DNA of 64,000 bases. Origin: Haladaptatus sp. ZSTT2. Lineage in GTDB: Archaea; Halobacteriota; Halobacteria; Halobacteriales; Halococcaceae. The notes under the pieces were generated by a model. That model was not told where the DNA came from, did no database searches, and saw nothing but the letters and a program-made list of their open reading frames with translations. A program made the position numbers and the translations under genes. The stretch lies in assembly GCF_037081775.1 (NCBI RefSeq), contig NZ_JBAMHQ010000001.1:1922001-1986000 (forward strand), read 5' to 3'. Positions 42,843 through 51,205 of this stretch are shown here, one piece after another. Each line of letters starts with the position of its first letter. Position 1 is the stretch's first letter.

Positions 42843-43577
42843 TTATTCCTGTCCGCTTCCCTGCATCAGTTCTTGAATCGCAGGTTTCTTTTTGAGTTCG
42901 TGTGGGTCGCCCGAATCGACCACCTCACCGCGTTCGATGACGACGATGCGGTCTACGATGTCGGGGACGTGCGTCACGTTCGACTCCGCGATGAGCACGG
43001 CAATGCCCTGTTCGTTGATGGCTTTGATGTGGGTTTTCAGGTTCTCGACCACAACTGGAGCAAGCCCTTCGAGTGGTTCGTCTAAGATGAGCAAGTCGGG
43101 CTTGAGCGCGAGGGCGCGACCAATCGCAGCCATCTTCGCCTGCCCACCAGAGAGGTTCTCGACGTTCGCGTTCGAGCGTTCTTCGAGTTCGGGCAGCACG
43201 TCGTACACTTCCTCGATTACGGCGTCTTCGTCGTCGATTCCCCGCGCTTTTCCGGCCGTCCAGATGGGGAGTCGAAGGTTCTCCTCTACGGTCATCCCGG
43301 TGAACAGTTTGCGGTCTTCTGGCTGGTAGCCAATCCCGCGTTTCGGGATGAGTTCGGCGCGGAGGTCGGTGAGCTCCTCGCCTGCAAACCGCACCGACCC
43401 GCTCTGGAGGTTGGTGAGGCCCATAATTCCCCGGAAGGTGGAGGTCTTACCCGCACCGTTGCGGCCAACGAGGCCGATCGCCTCGCCTTTGTTCACCTCG
43501 AAGGAGACGTCGTGGGTCACCTGAAAGCCCTCGACTTCGGCGTTTACGTTTTTGACCGAGAGGAGTGAGTCGCTCAT
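42843..43577 (-). CDS. livF: LIV-type ABC transporter ATP-binding protein (LivF)
   Basis: A 244-residue ABC ATPase. Walker A is GRNGAGKTSTF, the signature LSGGQAKMAAIG, Walker B LLILDEPLEGLAPVVV with the LivF-typical GLAP, and the switch His region is replaced by AESNVTHV (Asn in place of His), as is common in LivF-type proteins. It overlaps the end of livG by four bases and is the last gene of the livJ-H-M-G-F run. It powers uptake through LivH/LivM. Confidence 0.9.
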   Translation of the reverse strand: MSDSLLSVKNVNAEVEGFQVTHDVSFEVNKGEAIGLVGRNGAGKTSTFRGIMGLTNLQSGSVRFAGEELTDLRAELIPKRGIGYQPEDRKLFTGMTVEENLRLPIWTAGKARGIDDEDAVIEEVYDVLPELEERSNANVENLSGGQAKMAAIGRALALKPDLLILDEPLEGLAPVVVENLKTHIKAINEQGIAVLIAESNVTHVPDIVDRIVVIERGEVVDSGDPHELKKKPAIQELMQGSGQE

Positions 43578-44323
43578 TTCTCCACCCCCAACAGGAGGCG
43601 GCGGAGTTCGTCGTCGGTTTCGAGAATTGACGGGTCGCCTTGTCCGTGGATGGCTCCCTGATGGAGTGCCACGACGCGGTCTGCATACCCCTTCACGATG
43701 TCCATGTCGTGTTCGATTGTCACCGTCGTCACGCCCTCTTCTTTGCTCACGCTGGCGATGGTCTCGATGACGTACTCCTTCTCGCTGGTCGAAACCCCGG
43801 CGGTGGGTTCGTCGAGCAGGAGGTAATCGGGTTCGAGGCCGAAGGACATGCACACGTCGAGCAGTTTGCGCGTGCCGTGGGGCAACTCTGCGGCAACGTG
43901 GGCTGCGTGCTCGTCTAAGCCGAACTTGATAAGCAGGTCGTCGACCTTTCGTTCGACCTCGGCGTGTTCGTCGCGGAGGCTGAACATGCTCATCAATTTC
44001 TTCTCTTTCGAGAGCACCGCCGTCCGGACGTTTTCGCGGACGGTCATCTCGTCGAACACCTGCACGACCTGGAAACTGCGGACGAGTCCGGCGTGGACTC
44101 GGTCTTCGGGAGCCATCCTGGTAATGTCTTTCCCGTCCATGACGACGCTCCCTGAATCGGGCGAGAGCAGGCCAGTCAGGAGATTCACGAGCGTGGTTTT
44201 CCCCGCGCCGTTCGGCCCGACGATGAACACGATTTCGCCGTCGTGCCGGCCGAATTCGACGGACACGTCGTTGGTCGCTACGAGACTGCCGAACTGCTTT
44301 CTCAAGGTTTTGGCTTCTAGCAT
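43574..44323 (-). CDS. livG: LIV-type ABC transporter ATP-binding protein (LivG)
   Basis: A 249-residue ABC ATPase with Walker A GPNGAGKTTLVNLLTG, the LivG-type RSFQVVQVFDEMTVRENV after the Q-loop, an atypical signature segment ELPHGTRKLLDVCMSF in place of LSYG, Walker B LLLDEPTAGVSTSEKE and the switch His in TIEHDMDIV. Partner of LivF. It starts one base after the livM stop region and overlaps livF by four bases, so translation of the set is coupled. Confidence 0.9.
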   Translation of the reverse strand: MLEAKTLRKQFGSLVATNDVSVEFGRHDGEIVFIVGPNGAGKTTLVNLLTGLLSPDSGSVVMDGKDITRMAPEDRVHAGLVRSFQVVQVFDEMTVRENVRTAVLSKEKKLMSMFSLRDEHAEVERKVDDLLIKFGLDEHAAHVAAELPHGTRKLLDVCMSFGLEPDYLLLDEPTAGVSTSEKEYVIETIASVSKEEGVTTVTIEHDMDIVKGYADRVVALHQGAIHGQGDPSILETDDELRRLLLGVEK

Positions 44324-44324
44324 C

Positions 44325-45488
44325 TCACTTCACCCCGAAGACGAGGACTTTGACGTTCTGTACCGACCGGCTTGCGGCGGTGACGAGCGATTCTGTGAAC
44401 GACGAGAGCCACGACCCGATGACAGCCGGATCGTCTTTGAAACTGCTCGCGGCGTTTCTGACGCGCCCGCCTTTCTTGAGCGACCCCACGATACCCTGTG
44501 GGAACCCGAAGACGAGCGCCAGCAACACGAGGCCGGTCAGCGCGTCGAAGTAGTTGGTCAGGTCACGACCCATGTCCTGCAAGAGCACGAGGACGATACC
44601 GCCGACGAGCGGCCCGAGCAGGGTCTGATACCCGCCGAGGATGGCCATGAACAGGATGTCCCCCGACCGGAGGAAGTAGAGCACTGGGCCGGGCCTGACG
44701 TGTTGTTGCACCATCGCGTAGAGCGCGCCGGCCATCCCGCCGTACACCGCGGAGACGACGAACGCGAGCCAGACGTACCGGCGGACGGGGATGCCGATGA
44801 ACTGAGCACGGGTGCGGTCTTGGCCAATCGCGTCGAGCGCCGCGCCGAACGGCGAGTTGATGAGTCGCCACATCACGAGCAGCGACACGACGACGAGGAC
44901 GACGGTGAGGTAGTACATCAGCACCTCGTAGGCGTCCGGCGGGAGCGCCAACCCGAAGATGTCGGGACGCATGTTCGGCCCCGGACGGACGGGGAGGCCG
45001 TCGCTCGACCCAAAGAAGGCCTGCCCCTGAACGAGCGCGTAGAGCAACTGCCCAAAGGCGAGCGTCAGCAGCGAGAAGTACAGCCCCGTGTGGCGAAGCG
45101 AGAGGTAGCCAATCAGCATCGCCATCAGCGTCGCAAGCAGCATCCCTGCGATGAGTAAGAGGGCGAACTCGGTCACGTTGTACTTCGCGGCGAGCAGCGC
45201 CGTCGTGTAGGCTCCCGTCCCGAAGAAGGCGGCGTGCCCGAACGAGACGAGTTGGGTGTGGCGAACGAGCAGGTTGAGGCCAACCGCCGCAAGCCCGAAC
45301 ACGACCCCTTGGTGGAGGACGCTGAGTTGAATCGTGGGCGAGAGCCGCGCGATGTCCGGGAGTGCGAAGAGAAAGAGCAGGCCAACGAGTGCAAGCGCCG
45401 TCTGGCGCAACGTGAGTTCGAGCCCGCGCATCACTCTGACCTTGCGCTCGCCGTCGCGCGAGACGAGGCCGGGCAGTCGATTACGCAT
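44325..45488 (-). CDS. livM: LIV-type ABC transporter permease (LivM)
   Basis: A 387-residue permease with about nine to ten membrane segments. The LivM landmarks are LLVRHTQLVSFGHAAFFGTG near the N-terminal third and the EAA-like loop region RAQFIGIPVRRYVWLAFVVS, followed by YGGMAGALYAM and FMAILGGYQTLLGPLVGGIV. The ATG at 45488 lies inside the end of livH (ATGCGTAA), which fixes the start and implies coupled translation; a longer frame to 45509 is rejected. The substrate is not readable from the permease. Confidence 0.9.
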   Translation of the reverse strand: MRNRLPGLVSRDGERKVRVMRGLELTLRQTALALVGLLFLFALPDIARLSPTIQLSVLHQGVVFGLAAVGLNLLVRHTQLVSFGHAAFFGTGAYTTALLAAKYNVTEFALLLIAGMLLATLMAMLIGYLSLRHTGLYFSLLTLAFGQLLYALVQGQAFFGSSDGLPVRPGPNMRPDIFGLALPPDAYEVLMYYLTVVLVVVSLLVMWRLINSPFGAALDAIGQDRTRAQFIGIPVRRYVWLAFVVSAVYGGMAGALYAMVQQHVRPGPVLYFLRSGDILFMAILGGYQTLLGPLVGGIVLVLLQDMGRDLTNYFDALTGLVLLALVFGFPQGIVGSLKKGGRVRNAASSFKDDPAVIGSWLSSFTESLVTAASRSVQNVKVLVFGVK

Positions 45489-46422
45489 CCATCTCACCCC
45501 ACGTGCCAAAGAGGCCGTCCGGCTTCACGAGCAGGATGACGGCCATGATGGCGAACGGTGCGGCGAGTTCGGCTGGCGGGTACTGCCACGTCGCCCACTT
45601 GCTCAGAATGCCGACGACGAGTGCGGCGACGAACGCCCCGCGCAGACTCCCGAGGCCGCCAATCACGATAACGACGAAGGAGAGGACGAGTGGGTTTGCG
45701 CCCATCTCCAGAGTCGCGTTCGTCGGTGGGAGCGCCATCGCGCCGGCGAAGCCAGCGAAGAATGCGCCGACGGCGAACACGAGCGTGAAGGTCCGGTCGG
45801 TGCTCACGCCAATTGCCGTCGCCATCTCGCGGTCGATGGCCGTCGCGCGGATGATGCGGCCGGTTTTCGTCCGGTTGAAGAAGTAAAACAGCCCGACGAC
45901 GACGACAGCGCCCACCGCGATGATGACCAGATTGTACGTCGGGTAGTTGAGGCCGACGAGTGAGGCGGCGGGAATGCCGTTGATGCCGCTGTAGACGCTC
46001 TGCAGCCGGACAGGGGTTGGTCCCCAGCCGAACTTGATGGCGTCTTTGATGATGAGCAACAGTGCGAACGTCAATACGAGTTGGTACACCTCGTTGCGGT
46101 CGTAAATCGGTCTCAAGAGAACTGACTCAATGGCTGCGCCAACGGGCACGAGGACAGCGGCGGTGAGCACCGCACCCCCGAGGACGACGGCGACGAACAC
46201 GGCCTGTGACGCCGCGTCGGTCGGTGGCGGCACCAGCCCGACGACGTAGCCGAGGACGCTCGATGCGACGTAGGCTCCAAGCGCGTACAGTTCGCCGTGG
46301 GCGAGGTTCAACACGTCGAGGATGCCGAGGATGATGGTCAGTCCCGACGCGATGAGAAACAGGATGAACCCGTACTGGACGCCGTGGAGCGTGTGTGTGA
46401 TGAAGTTTGTGAGGACACTCAT
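45481..46422 (-). CDS. livH: LIV-type ABC transporter permease (LivH)
   Basis: A 313-residue permease with about eight membrane segments. ITHTLHGVQYGFILFLIASG and LTIILGILDVLNLAHGELYA are the standard LivH opening; ATAIDREMATAIGVSTDRTF is the cytoplasmic loop that contacts the ATPase, and LSFVVIVIGGLGSLRGAFVA lies near the end. Pairs with LivM. The livJ gene ends 51 bases upstream. Confidence 0.92.
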   Translation of the reverse strand: MSVLTNFITHTLHGVQYGFILFLIASGLTIILGILDVLNLAHGELYALGAYVASSVLGYVVGLVPPPTDAASQAVFVAVVLGGAVLTAAVLVPVGAAIESVLLRPIYDRNEVYQLVLTFALLLIIKDAIKFGWGPTPVRLQSVYSGINGIPAASLVGLNYPTYNLVIIAVGAVVVVGLFYFFNRTKTGRIIRATAIDREMATAIGVSTDRTFTLVFAVGAFFAGFAGAMALPPTNATLEMGANPLVLSFVVIVIGGLGSLRGAFVAALVVGILSKWATWQYPPAELAAPFAIMAVILLVKPDGLFGTWGEMDA

Positions 46423-46473
46423 AGGTCGCTGTTCGTGGTTTGCTGAATTTTCGTCATGAAAGCGGAACTCGGG

Positions 46474-47802
46474 TTACCAGCTCTCGATCCAGTCGATGGA
46501 CTTCGTGCCCGGCGGTGGCGACACGTCCGGTGGACTGTACGAGTTGATGTCGTTCAAGACGGGTGCGCCAACGTCGCCCGACCAGCCCATCTCGCCGAAG
46601 TACGTCGTCGAGAGGCCCTGGTGGCGCTCGCTCATGACGTGATAGCCGGCGGGCGTGAAGAAGCCGTGGCCTTCGAGGGACATGGCAATCTGCTCTTGGC
46701 TTGGCCAGCCACCGAGGAGGTTGACTGCTTTTTCGGTGGCCGTCGCCCACGACGCAACCGCGCCGTAGCCGCTCATGAAGTGGCCACTCGGGATGATGTC
46801 CCACTTGCTGCGGGCATCGTCGAGCATCTTCTGGCCGGGACTCCAGCGGGAGGGCTCCGGCTCGCCCCAGTAGTAGTTGCGCGACCCAGAGAACGCCTGT
46901 GCCTGCTCGACGATGTCCTGACTCAGGTCATTGACGGCGCTGTAGAGTACCGTCCCGACGAGTTGGGTGTTGTCGAACATGTTGTTCGCGGCGGCCTGAT
47001 TCATCATGGTCACCACGTCGCCACCCCACTGACTGGAGAACGTCACGTCCGGCTGCTGGTTGTTGATTTCGGTGATGTGGGTGGACATGTCGTCTGCGAG
47101 CAGGTCGGGGAAACCTTCATAGACGATTTCCACGTCGGTGAGCTTCTGCAGCGCCGTCGTGTACACCTTCCACTCGTCTTTCCCGAAGGCGTAGTTCGGG
47201 TTGATTCCCGCGACGGTGTTTACGTTCTCCGCACCGAGACGGTTGACCGTCTCGCGGGCCGCAGATACGCACTCCATCACGTCGTAGTTCTGGAATCTGA
47301 ACGAATAGGTCGGGTCTGGAACCGTCTCCTCGTACAGCGTCGTGACCGTCCCGTCGGTCGAGACGTTCACGACGCCCTGGGCTTCGACTTCCGGTGCAAG
47401 GGCGGCGTGCCCGCCCGATGAGACCGGCCCAAACGTGACTTCCTTGCCCTCGGAGACGAACTGCGTGTAGTTCTCGACGTAGGCGTCTGCTTCGTGTTTC
47501 ACATCAAGTTGGATTTCCCGACCGGCAATCCCGCCCGCGGCGTTGATGCGTTCGACGGCGAGTTCCGCGCCGTACTGCGACTGGAGGCCAAGCACGGCCG
47601 CCGGGCCTTCGGTGAACGTCTGGAGGCCCGCCTGAATCGGTTCGTCCGGTACGTCGCTTACCTCACCCGAGGTGTCTTGGTTCGTGCCTGCACCGATGAG
47701 CGAACTACACCCGGCGAGCGCCGCCGCGAGTGCCGTTCCGCCGACGGCCTTGAGCATGGCCCGTCGGTCCATTCCGTCGTCTGGAGAAGTTTTGTGAGTC
47801 AT
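46474..47802 (-). CDS. livJ: LIV-type ABC transporter substrate-binding lipoprotein
   Basis: A 442-residue binding protein of the periplasmic-binding type I fold. Its start shows a Tat motif MDRRAMLKAVGGTALAAALA followed by a lipobox GCSS, so it should be exported folded and lipid-anchored. QSQYGAELAVERINAAGGIA and GREIQLDVKHEADAYVEN open the mature fold. The ligand may be a branched-chain amino acid, an amide or an organic acid; aromatic positions such as YYWGEPEPSRW suggest a larger ligand but prove nothing. The ATG at 47802 is used, leaving a short basic leader before the Tat motif. Confidence 0.87.
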   Translation of the reverse strand: MTHKTSPDDGMDRRAMLKAVGGTALAAALAGCSSLIGAGTNQDTSGEVSDVPDEPIQAGLQTFTEGPAAVLGLQSQYGAELAVERINAAGGIAGREIQLDVKHEADAYVENYTQFVSEGKEVTFGPVSSGGHAALAPEVEAQGVVNVSTDGTVTTLYEETVPDPTYSFRFQNYDVMECVSAARETVNRLGAENVNTVAGINPNYAFGKDEWKVYTTALQKLTDVEIVYEGFPDLLADDMSTHITEINNQQPDVTFSSQWGGDVVTMMNQAAANNMFDNTQLVGTVLYSAVNDLSQDIVEQAQAFSGSRNYYWGEPEPSRWSPGQKMLDDARSKWDIIPSGHFMSGYGAVASWATATEKAVNLLGGWPSQEQIAMSLEGHGFFTPAGYHVMSERHQGLSTTYFGEMGWSGDVGAPVLNDINSYSPPDVSPPPGTKSIDWIESW

Positions 47803-47936
47803 AGCTGTATCATAGTCGTGCGCCTGCAGGGAGGGGGTCTCGAACCACGTCACGGCCTCCCGTGCTGGCCACTGTCACGGACTACTGTTCCTCATAAACC
47901 GAAAAATAGCACCGGGTTAATATGTGAACGTGCGCC

Positions 47937-48638
47937 TCATTCGAGGTCGGCCATCGCCCTGATGACGTTTTCGAGCAGTTTCTGTTGACTGCGCCTGAGA
48001 TTCTTCGAGACGGCGGTTTTCGAGATGTCAAACTCCGCGGCGAGAGTCGAGAGATTCGCGTCGCGCGGGCTGTTGAAGTAGCCCGCTTCGACCGCCGTTG
48101 AAAGCGTCTCACGTTCGACCGTCGAGAGATTGCGACAGCCTTCGAGCAACGAGATTGCCGGGCCAGCGTTTCTGAGCAAGTCGAACAACTCGCCGAGTTC
48201 GTAGGTTCGCCGTGAGTCGATGCCGAACTCGTTGTGGCGTTCGAGCTCCGCGAGAAAATCGTCCGCAAGACCGCCGTCATCGACGCCGACGTGCCACGTC
48301 TCAGAGCCGTCTTCGATGTGGAACGGGCCGGTGATGTAGGCGTCGTACTCGCGCACCGTCGCCATCGCTTGTGTCTCGCCAATCGTCGTTTTCACTTGCG
48401 CGCGGTCGCCTCGCTTCGAGAGCAGTTCGAGGGTGTGCATGTGGTCGTGGTCTGCGAGGGCGTGGAGGCCGTCATCGAGCGTTGACCGGTCCGGTGCTTC
48501 GACCAACATCCGAGTTTCTAATTCTTGAGAGCGGTTGTTGAAGTCCCACTGCATGGCGGTAAACGAGACTGGGTGGTCGTCGGTGGTGTCGATGAACGGG
48601 CAGTCGTACTGCGTCATATCGAGAGTGAGGTCAATCAT
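47937..48638 (-). CDS. Bat-type helix-turn-helix regulator
   Basis: A 233-residue transcription regulator of the haloarchaeal bacterio-opsin activator type. The N-terminal 160 residues form the sensory part (HTH-associated GAF-like), and the C terminus is the HTH_10 domain: LSTVERETLSTAVEAGYFNS, then LSTLAAEFDISKTAVSKNLR and RSQQKLLENV. It lies upstream of the liv genes in the same direction (134 bases before livJ) and probably controls them. A strong inverted repeat at 48686-48707 sits next to its TATA box, suggesting autoregulation. The ATG at 48638 is used; upstream codons to 48665 are within the leader. Confidence 0.88.
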   Translation of the reverse strand: MIDLTLDMTQYDCPFIDTTDDHPVSFTAMQWDFNNRSQELETRMLVEAPDRSTLDDGLHALADHDHMHTLELLSKRGDRAQVKTTIGETQAMATVREYDAYITGPFHIEDGSETWHVGVDDGGLADDFLAELERHNEFGIDSRRTYELGELFDLLRNAGPAISLLEGCRNLSTVERETLSTAVEAGYFNSPRDANLSTLAAEFDISKTAVSKNLRRSQQKLLENVIRAMADLE

Positions 48639-48676
48639 GGCCCAAGCCTGTCTGTGCCTACTCACATGGTCATTCG

Positions 48677-48685
48677 GTATAAATT
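48677..48685 (-). promoter_or_regulatory. TATA box for Bat-type regulator
   Basis: Minus-strand AATTTATAC, 39-47 bases before the ATG at 48638, implying a leader of roughly 15 bases. Confidence 0.5.
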
Positions 48686-48707
48686 CCTGTCACAGATTCT
48701 GGACAGG
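48686..48707. promoter_or_regulatory. Inverted repeat beside regulator promoter
   Basis: CCTGTC (48686-48691) and GACAGG (48702-48707) are exact complements; inside them CAGA (48693-48696) and TCTG (48698-48701) also pair, giving a 22-base near-perfect palindrome directly upstream of the TATA box of the Bat-type regulator. Confidence 0.6.
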
Positions 48708-48805
48708 TAATTGTCTTGATTGATTCCGCAATAAACGGGTCGAATGCGCCGCTGGGTGGTGTCTCACTGGCCCACGAAAAATGCAAGCAGCGCGGTAGTT
48801 CGGCG

Positions 48806-49255
48806 TTACGAAAACCGCTTTTTCACTTTGCCGAACAGCCCGCCGTCGTCATCGTCGGTGTCGTCGGTCGTGTCTGCTGTGCCGTCTGCCGTGGACGCTT
48901 CCTCGGTCGGTGGCTCGGAATCGGTGTCCACCGTCTCCGCTGCGGACGCGTCACCGGCAATCGAGACGGCCTCCTCAATCATCGCACCCGCGTCGTTCAC
49001 GGCGTCTTTGACCGTGCCGTTTACGAGCGGTTTCCCCTCGAAGCGGTCGGTCTGAACCTTGGTGTCTGCGGCGACGATGACTGCGTCGGCCGCGGCGATA
49101 TCGTCTGCAGTGAGTTCGTTTTCCGTGCCCATGGCCCCGTTGACCTCGACTTTGATTTCGTGGCCCAGCTCGGGGGCGCTTTGTTCTAAGTTCTCGGCGG
49201 CCATCTGGCTGTGTGCGATTCCCGTCGGACAGGCGGTTACGGCGACGAATTTCAT
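48806..49255 (-). CDS. ptfB: Fructose PTS component EIIB
   Basis: The phosphocarrier that receives phosphate from EIIA and gives it to fructose bound on EIIC. The active site Cys is C9 in VTACPTGIAHSQMAAE. Residues 1-103 form the EIIB domain; beyond it lies a tail of about 45 residues rich in Asp, Thr and Glu (TVDTDSEPPTEEASTADGTA) ending in a basic KKRFS, not usual in bacterial EIIB. The ATG at 49255 overlaps the ptsI stop (ATGA). It is last in ptfC-ptfA-ptsH1-ptsI-ptfB, the order known in Haloferax. Confidence 0.93.
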   Translation of the reverse strand: MKFVAVTACPTGIAHSQMAAENLEQSAPELGHEIKVEVNGAMGTENELTADDIAAADAVIVAADTKVQTDRFEGKPLVNGTVKDAVNDAGAMIEEAVSIAGDASAAETVDTDSEPPTEEASTADGTADTTDDTDDDDGGLFGKVKKRFS

Positions 49256-50934
49256 TGGTTGAGCAGTTGTGTGATGTCTGAGATAGTCGTTGCGGCCAGC
49301 GCGTCGCTGGCGAGTGTGGCGGCGTCTGCGTGCGATGTTGCGGCGACGCCCGCTTTCACATCCGGGATGGTGATGGCACTCATCGATAGCTCGTCTAAGC
49401 CGAGGCCGACGAGCAGTTTGAGCAGCGTTGGGTCGCCCGCCATCTCGCCGCACATCCCGACCCAGCAGTCGTGTTCGTGGCCCACCTGTACGATGCGGTG
49501 GATGGCCCGAAGCACGGCCGGGTGGCGTGGGTCGTGGAGGTAGGAGATGCGGTCGTTCTCGCGGGAGGTCGCCATCACGTACTGCGTGAGGTCGTTCGTC
49601 CCGATGCTGAAGAAGTCCACGCGCGTGGCGAGTTCTTCTGCCATGAACACCGCACTCGGCGTCTCTACCATGACGCCGAACTCGGGGCGCGCCCACTCGA
49701 CGCCCGCTTCCTCAAGGTCGGCTGCAACCTCGTCTACGGCTTCGAGCGCACGGTCGAGTTCGTCCACGGTCGAGACGAGGGGGAACATGACCGAGAGACC
49801 GTCGCCGTGTTCGCTCGCCGCCGCACGCATGAGCGCCCGCAGTTGCGTGCGAAACAGGTCAGCGTCGGAGTCGAGCGACCGGCGGATGCCGCGCTCGCCG
49901 AGGAATGGATTTTCTTCGGGCGCTTGGTCGAGATACGGAATCGGTTTGTCCCCACCGATGTCGAGCGTCCGGACGACGACGCGGCCGTCGGGGAACGCAG
50001 ACAGCGTCTCCGCGATTGCCTCGTACTGCTCGTCTTCGCTTGGGGGCGACTCGCGGTTGAAAAACAGGAACTCGGTGCGAAACAGGCCAATCCCGTCTGC
50101 GCCGTGTTCGACCGCGCTCTCGATTTCTGCGGGCGTCCCGACGTTTGCGGCGACTTCGATGGACACGCCGTCGGTGGTCTCGACGGCGTCCGTATGGATC
50201 TCAACGTCGCGGCCACTCGCGGCGTCGGCTCTCACGGCCTCGTCGGGGTCAACGATGATCTCGCCTGCGTTGCCGTCAATGACGACTTCCGTTCCTTCCT
50301 GAATATCTTCGATGCCCGCGCCCGCGCCGACGACCGCGGGGATGCCAAGCGAGCGAGCGAAGATGGCGGCGTGTGAGGTGCGCCCGCCTTCGACGGTGGC
50401 GAAGCCCGCGACCCGCGAGGGGTCGAGCTGGGCCGTGTCGCTCGGCGTGAGGCGCTCTGCGAGGAGAATCGTTCCCGCGGGGAGCGCAGAGAGGTCGATG
50501 CGCTCGCTCCCGGCGAGGATGCGCACCAGTCGGTTGCGAACGTCGCGCAGGTCGTCTGCGCGCTCTGCCATCATCCCGTCCATCGACTCGAACTGTGCGA
50601 TGGGGTCTGCGAACGCCTCGCGGACGGCGGCGGTCGCAGCGAGGCCGTCGTCGATACCGTCCTCGACGCTGGCTTCGATTTGCGGGTCTGCGAGGAACTG
50701 GAGGTGGGCGTCGAACACGCCTGCTTCGTCCTCACCGACCAGGTCGCGGGTTCGTTCGCGCTCTGCTTCGATTTCTTCACGAGCGGTCTCCTTTGCGTCC
50801 TCGAAGTTGGCACGCTCCTCTTCGGGCGTCCCGGCGTCGGTCGTCTCGGGGAGGCTCTCGTCTGGGCGATACCAGCGGACAGTTCCGACATCGGAAAGCG
50901 GCGTCGCGCCGGTTCCAGTGACGGTTCGAGACAT
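49252..50934 (-). CDS. ptsI: PTS enzyme I (phosphoenolpyruvate-protein phosphotransferase)
   Basis: Enzyme I autophosphorylates from phosphoenolpyruvate and passes the phosphate to HPr. The 560-residue protein has the phosphohistidine H188 in GGRTSHAAIFARSLGIPAVV, IGLFRTEFLFF, and the PEP-binding block FFSIGTNDLTQY with RHPAVLRAIHRIV and the Cys of GMCGEMAGDP near the end. All are intact. The ATG at 50934 is chosen because ptsH1 ends four bases upstream and the N-terminal domain begins directly; the longer frame to 51042 would overlap ptsH1. Confidence 0.95.
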   Translation of the reverse strand: MSRTVTGTGATPLSDVGTVRWYRPDESLPETTDAGTPEEERANFEDAKETAREEIEAERERTRDLVGEDEAGVFDAHLQFLADPQIEASVEDGIDDGLAATAAVREAFADPIAQFESMDGMMAERADDLRDVRNRLVRILAGSERIDLSALPAGTILLAERLTPSDTAQLDPSRVAGFATVEGGRTSHAAIFARSLGIPAVVGAGAGIEDIQEGTEVVIDGNAGEIIVDPDEAVRADAASGRDVEIHTDAVETTDGVSIEVAANVGTPAEIESAVEHGADGIGLFRTEFLFFNRESPPSEDEQYEAIAETLSAFPDGRVVVRTLDIGGDKPIPYLDQAPEENPFLGERGIRRSLDSDADLFRTQLRALMRAAASEHGDGLSVMFPLVSTVDELDRALEAVDEVAADLEEAGVEWARPEFGVMVETPSAVFMAEELATRVDFFSIGTNDLTQYVMATSRENDRISYLHDPRHPAVLRAIHRIVQVGHEHDCWVGMCGEMAGDPTLLKLLVGLGLDELSMSAITIPDVKAGVAATSHADAATLASDALAATTISDITQLLNQ

Positions 50935-50938
50935 CTGT

Positions 50939-51205
50939 TCAGGCACTGTCTTCGGGGGTTGTAAGGATTGCTTCGAGCGCGTCGAGGGCGGCTTCTGCGT
51001 CCGCGCCCTCGGCGGTGAGCACCACGTCGTCGCCGGAGGCAACGCCGAGGCTCGTCACCGCGAGCATGCTCTGGGCGTTGACCGCATCGCCGTCTGCGGG
51101 GGCAATCGTAATCTCCGAGTCGTACTCTCCCGCGGCCTCGACGAAGCTCGCGGCGGGGCGGGCGTGGAGGCCGTCTTCGGGGACGACGGTGACGGTGCGC
51201 TCCAT
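50939..51205 (-). CDS. ptsH1: PTS phosphocarrier protein HPr
   Basis: An 88-residue HPr. H14 in DGLHARPAASFVEAA is the phosphoacceptor from enzyme I. A serine at position 46 (NAQSMLAVTSLG) corresponds to the regulatory Ser46 of bacterial HPr, although no HPr kinase is seen here. The start shares one base with the ptfA stop (TAATG), indicating coupled translation. Confidence 0.95.
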   Translation of the reverse strand: MERTVTVVPEDGLHARPAASFVEAAGEYDSEITIAPADGDAVNAQSMLAVTSLGVASGDDVVLTAEGADAEAALDALEAILTTPEDSA

